Shown: positions 1 through 4,259 of the stretch, piece after piece | How positions within the stretch are numbered: position 1 is the first letter of the stretch | How the letters are laid out: every line of letters begins with the position of its first letter | Origin: Candidatus Symbiothrix sp. | Lineage (GTDB): Bacteria > Bacteroidota > Bacteroidia > Bacteroidales > Azobacteroidaceae | Assembly (NCBI GenBank): GCA_031270925.1 | Contig: JAISWY010000423.1 | Location: forward strand, 1 to 5,764 | Reading direction: 5' to 3' | DNA length: 5,764 nucleotides | Made by a program: the position numbers and the translations under genes | Notes under the pieces: generated by a model | What the model was told of the DNA's origin: nothing | Seen by the model: only the letters and a program-made list of their open reading frames with translations | Databases searched by the model: none

Positions 1-125
1 TGAGTGAGAAACTGACGGACAGGGATTTTACGGAAGATATTCGGTTGGTTTTGATGCGAGGGGTGGAGTATAATAATGAGGGGGCTTGGGAGTTGGTGAG
101 AAAAGAGTTGGTAGAACAAATTTAA
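1..125 (+). CDS. C-terminal fragment of a probable AbiEii/AbiGii-type nucleotidyltransferase toxin (5' end outside window)
   Basis: An open frame enters from the left edge (first full codon at 3) and stops at TAA 123-125, giving 40 residues that begin SEKLTDRDFTED and end AWELVRKELVEQI. No start codon or catalytic motif is in view. The tail, an acidic 'DFTEDIR' stretch followed by a helix with Trp and Val before the terminal Ile, resembles the C-termini of Bacteroidetes AbiEii/AbiGii toxin-family proteins as I remember them. Those are nucleotidyltransferase toxins of type IV-like abortive-infection modules, usually encoded after an AbiEi-type antitoxin. If that is right, the antitoxin gene lies to the left of the window. 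The next start codon is 11 bases downstream, suggesting an operon with the gene that is now only a stub at 137. The family call rests on a short, poorly conserved tail and is tentative; that a coding region ends here is more certain. Confidence 0.45.
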   Translation, partial: SEKLTDRDFTEDIRLVLMRGVEYNNEGAWELVRKELVEQI

Positions 126-136
126 ATCTAAATAAC

Positions 137-229
137 ATGACGGAATATGATTTTTTGATTTTGTCTCCAAGTGAAAAAGATATAAAGATTATAAAGAACT
201 CGAAAGGTTACTTAAAATCAACAATATAA
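137..229 (+). pseudogene. 5' stub of a gene cut off after about 13 codons, possibly restriction-endonuclease-like
   Basis: ATG at 137 follows the preceding stop by 11 bases and opens a 30-codon frame ending at TAA 227-229. The first 13 residues (MTEYDFLILSPSE) look like a genuine protein start. They recall the 'YDF..LSPSEFE' opening I associate with Mrr-like restriction endonucleases and related defence proteins of Bacteroidetes, but that link is from memory and weak. After the Glu codon the frame turns Lys/Ile-rich and is no longer meaningful. From about base 175 a different frame carries a transposase tail (see the entry at 175-443). The simplest reading is that an insertion followed by a deletion removed nearly all of this gene and the front of the insertion element. 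The residual 30-residue peptide is unlikely to be functional. Confidence 0.45.
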
Positions 230-443
230 GCATGAGTGTTGATAAAGTTTTGGACATTGCAAAAACGATAACAACCCTAAAAATCAAACTCCAACAGAGC
301 AAAGAGACGCTCTCAAAGACCATGCTCATCACACCCAAACACAAATCCATTGCTCAAATTTTTAAACCAAATTTTGGGGAAAATTCATAGGGCATCCCTG
401 TGGCGAAGTCAGGAAACAAAGTTCAAGAATACTTCCGATTTGA
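175..443 (+). pseudogene. C-terminal remnant of an IS1634/IS4-like transposase, frameshifted near its end
   Basis: In the frame of the ATG at 232, read from just after an in-frame TGA (172-174), the sequence gives KRYKDYKELERLLKINNIS, then MSVDKVLDIAKTITTLKIKL, and on through TMLITPKHKSIAQIF to TAG 388-390. The YKELER, MSVDKVLDIAKTIT and SIAQIF blocks match the C-terminal end of IS1634-type DDE transposases common in Bacteroidales, as I recall them. The catalytic core and N-terminus are absent, so this cannot transpose. Around 373-378 the frame breaks: the visible frame reads NFGENS-stop, while the next frame reads NFWGKFIGHP and continues to TGA 441-443. The second version is the more family-like ending, so one base appears to have been lost. 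No terminal inverted repeat was recognised on either side. The ATG at 232 is an internal Met, not a real start. Confidence 0.75.
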
Positions 444-540
444 AATAATATCGCTACATTCCTGTTACATTGTCATGGATTTATTCATTCTTGGAATATC
501 CTGTAATCGTTTGATATGGGTTCTAAAATTCAGGTTTCGT

Positions 541-1398
541 TCAATTAAAATCCAATGGTATATCTTCTGTTTTGTCATTTGGAAAATCAAGTCCCTTTAT
601 TGGATATTGATGTGGAGATAAAATATTCGAATCGGCTCCCATAGCTTTATTTATAAAAGTAATTTCCAAAACCATAGGCAATTTTGTGTCATAGATCAAT
701 CCTCCATAATTATTTCCGTGCACATGAGCAATGTCAAAACGAGTGGAAAACAAATCCATTATTTCTTCAAACTTTTCTCCGGCAATATCCAATTCGTGAA
801 ATTCAACAGCCAAACCGTTTATTTTATTAAAAAACGGCACAAGTTGCGGAAGCGTTTTGTACTCCCAATTTTCGATGTCCATCTTAATGAATACGGAAAG
901 ATCTTTAGGCTCTTCAGGTAAATTTTTAAAAACAGTATCCAAGCGGATAAACATTTTATCATCTTTTTCTCCAAGAAATTTAGGATAAAAATTATGGTGT
1001 AATTTCCTCTGAAAAAATCGTTTGAAAGCTACGAATAACATAAAAAAGCACTTTGCCGTCCTTCCACGTTCTTTCGCTTTCGAAATCTTACATATTAGTA
1101 TGTTTACTAATGATGCGGCAAAATTTTTGAGACTCATACGCAGGAAATTTGAAGGTTTGGATGAGTAATCAAATGCATGCAATTGCATCTCTTTCGAAAG
1201 ATTTAACTTGTTCCGCTGCATTTGTACCCTTTTACAAAAATCTGCTTCAAATGACCAGTCATCATTGATTCCAAAACTCAGTAAAATTTCGGTTTTTTCA
1301 ATTTGACCGGCTGAAAGCACATAACCACCATCGATATCTCTGCCGACACGTATTAAATCTTCTACAAGAATCGGATGTAATTTTTTTAAATTGTACAT
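541..1398 (-). CDS. FkbM-family SAM-dependent methyltransferase
   Basis: This 285-residue protein resembles FkbM/Methyltransf_21 enzymes, which transfer a methyl group from S-adenosylmethionine to hydroxyl groups of sugars, polyketides or other small substrates. Visible landmarks are the N-terminal IRVGRDIDGGYVL (residues 16-28), ILLSFGINDDWSFEADF (38-54, SAM-pocket region), HAFDYS (74-79, expected adenosine-ribose contact), FIKMDIENWEY (170-180), GLAVEFHELD (195-204) and HVHGNNYGG (226-234), then PMVLEITFI. The order and length fit the family. The usual Gly after 'KMDIE' is Asn here. Residues 95-135 are a basic and hydrophobic stretch of unknown role. The ATG at 1396-1398 is chosen because family similarity begins within a dozen codons and the upstream bases are A/T-rich leader. 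The gene stands alone between insertion-sequence scars, so its substrate cannot be inferred from neighbours. A polysaccharide or glycan substrate is the usual guess for lone FkbM genes in this phylum. Confidence 0.85.
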   Translation of the reverse strand: MYNLKKLHPILVEDLIRVGRDIDGGYVLSAGQIEKTEILLSFGINDDWSFEADFCKRVQMQRNKLNLSKEMQLHAFDYSSKPSNFLRMSLKNFAASLVNILICKISKAKERGRTAKCFFMLFVAFKRFFQRKLHHNFYPKFLGEKDDKMFIRLDTVFKNLPEEPKDLSVFIKMDIENWEYKTLPQLVPFFNKINGLAVEFHELDIAGEKFEEIMDLFSTRFDIAHVHGNNYGGLIYDTKLPMVLEITFINKAMGADSNILSPHQYPIKGLDFPNDKTEDIPLDFN

Positions 1399-1447
1399 TT
1401 TTTAAATTGTATTAATCGTATTATATTTTTTTATATATTTTTCTCTC

Positions 1448-1455
1448 CAAATGTA
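1448..1455 (-). promoter_or_regulatory. Isolated -7-like box close to the methyltransferase gene
   Basis: On the minus strand these bases read TACATTTG, a perfect match to the Bacteroidetes -7 consensus TAnnTTTG, about 50 bases before the ATG at 1398. No TTTG-like -33 box is found 17-22 bases upstream, so this is a weaker candidate than the two-box site at 1552-1582. The bases between here and the start codon are very A/T-rich, and chance matches are easy in such sequence. Confidence 0.25.
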
Positions 1456-1551
1456 TTTCACTAATGGATTTATCACTTATCTTTTTCTTTTTCTCCGCAT
1501 CGTTTTTATAATCAGTTCCAACATTGCCGAAAACACTTTAAATTTGCGACA

Positions 1552-1582
1552 CAAAGGTAGTAATAATTTTCTTACCGCAAAA
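1552..1582 (-). promoter_or_regulatory. Two-box Bacteroidetes promoter pointing at the FkbM gene
   Basis: The minus strand carries TTTTG (1578-1582), an 18-base spacer, then TACCTTTG (1552-1559), which fits the Bacteroidetes primary-sigma consensus apart from a slightly short spacer. Transcription would start near 1545 and run left, giving the methyltransferase gene a leader of roughly 145 bases. The site lies just downstream of the IS30-type transposase remnant, in what would be the element's end or its flank. This resembles the outward promoters known from some Bacteroides insertion sequences. No competing gene in the same direction lies between it and 1398. Confidence 0.5.
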
Positions 1583-1613
1583 TTTTATCGTCAAACAAAA
1601 CTGCCTCGCAGAT

Positions 1614-1800
1614 TCAAGTAACCAATGCAACTTTTTTATAAAACGAGTCTTTAGGCGCGTCAAAGTTAAGTAATTTTCTAGGTCTTCTGTTAATTTTGGA
1701 TTGAAAAAGATTAATATCGCCGTCGCAAAAGTTCTTAAAATCTTGTTTTTTAGGTATATAAGAAAACCGGTAGTTCTTTCCGTTGCGGTCAGAATGGCGC
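1614..1800 (-). pseudogene. C-terminal remnant of an IS30-family transposase
   Basis: Reading the minus strand in the frame that stops at TGA (1616-1614) gives YIPKKQDFKNFCDGD, then SKINRRPRKLLNF, then DAPKDSFYKKVALVT-stop. This is the characteristic IS30 ending: the 'YxPKxxDF' block, the 'KINxRPRKxLxF' block and a short tail. Just upstream, a different frame gives ATERTTGFLI, which corresponds to the 'ER.TNGLIR' block that should directly precede YIPKK, so a frameshift or small deletion lies near 1755-1765. Nothing recognisable as IS30 continues beyond about 1800, so most of the transposase, including the N-terminal helix-turn-helix and much of the catalytic domain, is gone. An open frame spanning 1538-1861 on the same strand crosses this region in the wrong frame and overlaps the 3' end of higA; it is not a real gene. 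Confidence 0.75.
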
Positions 1801-1826
1801 CATAAACTATTGCTATTAAATTGTTA

Positions 1827-2171
1827 TCAAAGCATTGCCGCCACTTTGCGTATTTCGGCAAGACGTTTAGAAAACGTTTTGTCCCTTTTTGCAGTCAGCA
1901 TATTGTAGCGTGTTTGCATTTTCACCCACAATTCGGCGTCAATTCCCAATGCCGCTTCAACGAGCATTGCAAATTGTACATTTACGGAGCGTTTACAATT
2001 CAAAATCTCATTAAGCACCGTATATTGTACGCCTATCTGAGCGGCAAATTTCTTTTGCGATATGCCGCGGTACTCAATTTCGTCTTTCAACACTTCGCCC
2101 GGATGCGTGGGATAAGCCGGTTCGAGGTTGTTTGCAATCATATTGGGGGCAACGCCCGGAATAGTAATCAT
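1827..2171 (-). CDS. higA: HigA-family antitoxin (Xre-type helix-turn-helix)
   Basis: This 114-residue protein is the antitoxin of a type II HigBA module: it binds and neutralises the HigB RNase and represses its own operon. It shows the family opening NLEPAYPTHPGEVLKDE (residues 15-31), then the helix-turn-helix from about ISQKKFAAQIGVQ (37-49) to VLNEILNCKRSV (52-63), and the conserved LGIDAELWVKMQTRYNM (75-91) that follows it in this clade. The length and the first residue match close Bacteroidales relatives as I recall them, supporting the ATG at 2169-2171. It lies 7 bases after the higB stop, so the two are co-transcribed in the toxin-first order typical of higBA. Its 3' end is only about 25 bases from the IS30 remnant, yet its C-terminus (LAEIRKVAAML) appears complete. 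Confidence 0.9.
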   Translation of the reverse strand: MITIPGVAPNMIANNLEPAYPTHPGEVLKDEIEYRGISQKKFAAQIGVQYTVLNEILNCKRSVNVQFAMLVEAALGIDAELWVKMQTRYNMLTAKRDKTFSKRLAEIRKVAAML

Positions 2172-2178
2172 ATCTTTT

Positions 2179-2496
2179 TTATTTATAATGGTTTGACAAT
2201 TCTAAAATATTGCACACGGTAATTAACGGCTCAATGCCGTTATCTTTTACCGTAAATTCAATGCGATACTGCTTGTTTACCCGTATGGAAGAAATACCTT
2301 GCTTGTCGCCTTTCAATACCTCATAATTCAAAGAATGAATGTTGTACAATACTTCAATATCTTTTGCACCAAGTAATGTATCAATGCAGTGTCGGTATTT
2401 CCTGACAATTTCAGGCTGAAAACAGTGTTTTTTGTCCGCCGTTTTGCCCGTTTTGTACAAGTCGCGCAAGTAATCTTTTTCAAAAGTAACTTCCAT
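2179..2496 (-). CDS. higB: HigB-family toxin, RelE/ParE superfamily (ribosome-dependent mRNA interferase)
   Basis: This 105-residue basic protein matches the HigB/RelE-like toxin found with HigA in Bacteroidales. HigB toxins cut mRNA at the translating ribosome, and the cell is protected by HigA. Recognisable stretches are FEKDYLRDLY (residues 5-14), SLNYEVLKGDKQGISSIRV (55-73), QYRIEFTV (76-83) and the C-terminal VCNILELSNHYK (94-105). Arg72 and Arg78 lie in the segment that carries the basic catalytic residues of RelE-like folds. No frame break or truncation is seen, so the toxin is probably active. The ATG at 2494-2496 lies about 20 bases from a two-box promoter, implying a very short leader. 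The gene precedes higA by 7 bases. An alternative name is RelE/ParE-family plasmid-maintenance toxin. Confidence 0.9.
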   Translation of the reverse strand: MEVTFEKDYLRDLYKTGKTADKKHCFQPEIVRKYRHCIDTLLGAKDIEVLYNIHSLNYEVLKGDKQGISSIRVNKQYRIEFTVKDNGIEPLITVCNILELSNHYK

Positions 2497-2515
2497 ATCG
2501 TACTGTTTGACGTTG

Positions 2516-2547
2516 CAAAGGTAATATTATGTTTTATAATTCGCAAA
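2516..2547 (-). promoter_or_regulatory. higBA promoter
   Basis: The minus strand has TTTG (2544-2547), a 20-base A/T-rich spacer and TACCTTTG (2516-2523), which is a full match to the Bacteroidetes consensus. Transcription should start about 7 bases past the -7 box, near 2509, only some 13 bases before the higB ATG. The -33 box falls inside the palindrome at 2536-2559, which suggests direct repression by a bound dimer. Confidence 0.7.
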
Positions 2548-2559
2548 AAAGCGAATTAT
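2536..2559. promoter_or_regulatory. Perfect 9-bp palindrome over the higBA -33 box, candidate HigA operator
   Basis: The arms ATAATTCGC (2536-2544) and GCGAATTAT (2551-2559) are exact reverse complements separated by six A residues. The site covers the -33 box of the higBA promoter. HigA antitoxins bind operators of this kind as dimers and autoregulate, so this is the natural operator candidate. As RNA it could also form a hairpin, but in the leftward direction it lies upstream of the transcription start and would not be in the higBA transcript. Confidence 0.6.
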
Positions 2560-2908
2560 TTTTTGAAAGTAAGTGTAAAACGACGTCTTTATATAAAAAA
2601 ACCTCTGCCTTTGGGCGATACGCCCGCAAAATATTGGTGATCATTTTCAACGTCTTGAAAACAGGGCAGGCATTTGACCCGAAAAGAAATTTACAGGCCA
2701 CTGTACCTGATTGAGAAACCGTGTCCTGCACAGTTTCTTCCGGCTATGTTTCAGTTCCATACCCTTGCGGCGAAGTCGAGACATCCGATTTACTGCCGTT
2801 TGAATCGAATTTGTTGCTGCGACTTGAGGGGAATTTTTAGAGGAAAGGTAAAGGTTTTTAAATCCCTCCACAACTTTTAGGCTTGATCCCTAATCATGCA
2901 CGGCGCAC
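2560..2908. other. Non-coding or decayed stretch between higBA and the tRNA terminator
   Basis: No convincing gene is seen in about 350 bases. Two short inverted repeats are present: GGGCG-ATA-CGCCC at 2613-2625, and 2714-2738, whose 10-bp arms have one C/A mismatch read rightward but pair fully with a G-U when read leftward. An open frame of 74 codons runs on the minus strand from 2871 to 2647. It is Lys/Arg/Ser-rich, has no family resemblance I recognise and has no promoter-like site, so I do not call it. Open frames on the plus strand here are equally unconvincing. The stretch may hold decayed coding or insertion-sequence debris, but I could not identify the source. Confidence 0.5.
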
Positions 2909-2951
2909 AAAAAAAATACCCGAAAAGGCCTAGGATGGGTTCCTTTTCGGG
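2909..2951 (-). terminator. Rho-independent terminator after tRNA-Ser
   Basis: A perfect 10-bp stem, CCCGAAAAGG (2919-2928) with CCTTTTCGGG (2942-2951), encloses a 13-base loop. On the minus strand the stem is followed after two bases by a run of eight T residues (complement of 2909-2916). This is the intrinsic-terminator layout for leftward transcription and it lies 37 bases past the tRNA 3' end. In the rightward direction there is no T run, so it acts in one direction only. Confidence 0.85.
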
Positions 2952-2987
2952 CGATTTGGTTAAAAAACTGAAAATCAAATAGTTAAC

Positions 2988-3073
<86 letters not shown>

Positions 3074-3096
3074 TTAACACTTCTAAAACGCGACTG

Positions 3097-3128
3097 CAAA
3101 GGAACAACTTTTTTTTGGTTTTGCCAAA
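3097..3128 (-). promoter_or_regulatory. Promoter of tRNA-Ser
   Basis: On the minus strand TTTG (3125-3128), a 20-base spacer and TTCCTTTG (3097-3104) give a one-mismatch version of the Bacteroidetes promoter, 24 bases before the tRNA 5' end. The expected start is near 3090. The site overlaps the rightward epimerase promoter at 3114-3145. Confidence 0.55.
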
Positions 3129-3145
3129 TTTTATTCATACTTTCG
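3114..3145 (+). promoter_or_regulatory. Promoter of the epimerase gene
   Basis: TTTG (3114-3117), a 20-base spacer and TACTTTCG (3138-3145) match the Bacteroidetes promoter with one mismatch in the -7 box. Transcription would start near 3152 and give a leader of about 17 bases to the ATG at 3169. It interlocks with the tRNA promoter on the other strand, so the two may compete for polymerase. Confidence 0.5.
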
Positions 3146-3168
3146 CCCAGCGATTCAATACAAAAATC

Positions 3169-4131
3169 ATGAAAAAGATCCTCATTACCGGAGCAAACGG
3201 CTTTATCGGCAGTTTTTTAGTCGAAGAAGCCTTGCAGACAAATTGGCAAACTTTTGCAGGAATCCGCCGTTCGAGCAATCTCGAATACTTGCAAAACCCG
3301 GAAATCCAATTGATTGATTTGAATTTTCCGGATAAGGAAAAACTCAAAAAGCAACTCGCAGAGCATTGTAATCAATACGGAAAATGGGATTACATCATCC
3401 ACAACGCCGGACTGACCAAATGCGTCGATCACGCCGATTTCGACCATGTCAATTATCTGTTTACCAAAAATTTAATTGAAACTTTGCAGGAAACAGGTAT
3501 GATTCCCGAAAAATTCCTGTTGATGAGCAGTCTGGGAGCGCATCATCCGCAAATGAATACGGCTTACGGGCGAAGCAAACGCAAAGCAGAAGAGTTTCTC
3601 GAATCGCAAAGCGGCTTTCCTTATATAATATTGTGTCCGACTGGAGTTTACGGCCCACGCGAAAAAGATTATTACCTGATGCTTAAAACATTACAAGCCG
3701 GATGGAATTTATCGGCCGGATTTCAACCGCAACAATTGACCTTTATTTATGTAAAAGATTTGGTCAAAGCAGTTTTTTCGGCATTGGAAAGTCCGCTGAA
3801 AAACAAAAAATACACAGTGGCCGAAGGAGCCGTTTATTCCGATGCCGAATATGTCGCCATTGCAAAAGAAGCTTTGGGCAAAAAGTTTACGATTCCTGTG
3901 CGCATTCCGCTGTTTGTATTGCAAATCGTTTCTGTTATCGCCGAAGAAATTTCAAAAATCACGAAAAAACCTTCCACGCTCAATCGCGACAAGTACCAAA
4001 TCATGAAAGAGCGCGATTGGCGTTGCGACATAACTGAAATACAACGGGATCTTGATTTCAAAGCCGCTTACAATTTGATACATGGAATGCGCGAAACGGT
4101 CGATTGGTACCGCTCCAACAACTGGTTATAA
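3169..4131 (+). CDS. NAD(P)-dependent epimerase/dehydratase (extended SDR family)
   Basis: This 320-residue protein is an extended short-chain dehydrogenase/reductase, the group that includes nucleotide-sugar epimerases and dehydratases and 3-beta-hydroxysteroid-type enzymes. It begins with a beta strand and the NAD(P)-binding motif GANGFIG (residues 8-14). HNAGLTK (78-84) is the fold-stabilising segment. Active-site candidates are Ser120/Ser121 in LLMSSLG, Tyr133 and Lys137 in the YxxxK motif AYGRSK. PTGVYGPRE (157-165) is the usual strand and loop after the active site. The C-terminal substrate domain (about 170-320) is less conserved and does not reveal the substrate. An in-frame TTG at 3115 would add 18 residues, but the ATG at 3169 sits right before the Rossmann start and after the promoter, so it is preferred. 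It is monocistronic as far as can be seen: 128 bases separate it from the next gene. Confidence 0.88.
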   Translation: MKKILITGANGFIGSFLVEEALQTNWQTFAGIRRSSNLEYLQNPEIQLIDLNFPDKEKLKKQLAEHCNQYGKWDYIIHNAGLTKCVDHADFDHVNYLFTKNLIETLQETGMIPEKFLLMSSLGAHHPQMNTAYGRSKRKAEEFLESQSGFPYIILCPTGVYGPREKDYYLMLKTLQAGWNLSAGFQPQQLTFIYVKDLVKAVFSALESPLKNKKYTVAEGAVYSDAEYVAIAKEALGKKFTIPVRIPLFVLQIVSVIAEEISKITKKPSTLNRDKYQIMKERDWRCDITEIQRDLDFKAAYNLIHGMRETVDWYRSNNWL

Positions 4132-4176
4132 CTCGAAATTGATACGAATACAACGTTAAAACGAAACAAGCCTAGC

Positions 4177-4204
4177 TATATTTGTAAAAATAGCCGTATA
4201 TTTG
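4177..4204 (+). promoter_or_regulatory. Tandem -7 boxes upstream of the secreted-protein gene
   Basis: Two identical octamers, TATATTTG at 4177-4184 and 4197-4204, each match the Bacteroidetes -7 consensus TAnnTTTG and begin exactly 20 bases apart. Neither has a clear TTTG at the -33 position. The downstream copy would start transcription near 4211, about 50 bases before the ATG at 4260. The upstream copy lies in an imperfect inverted repeat (4175-4194). At least one is probably the real promoter of the 4260 gene. Confidence 0.45.
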
Positions 4205-4259
4205 CATCACTTTATTAAAAATAAACTCACGCAAATATATAAATATAAAATAAACAATC

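Noticed and set aside
400..621. 73-codon open frame on the plus strand
   Set aside because: It is rich in Phe, Ile, Trp and Cys with no family resemblance, overlaps the transposase tail and runs antisense into the methyltransferase gene.
1538..1861. 107-codon open frame on the minus strand
   Set aside because: It overlaps the 3' end of higA on the same strand and runs across the IS30 remnant in the wrong frame; only a short piece of it (the ATERTTGFLI part) corresponds to transposase sequence.
2647..2871. 74-codon minus-strand open frame upstream of higBA
   Set aside because: No recognisable motif, no promoter-like site and the alternative frames look similar; it may be decayed coding sequence but cannot be supported.
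3115..3168. TTG-started 18-residue N-terminal extension of the epimerase
   Set aside because: It spans the promoter -7 box, and the internal ATG at 3169 begins exactly at the Rossmann-fold strand that normally opens these proteins.
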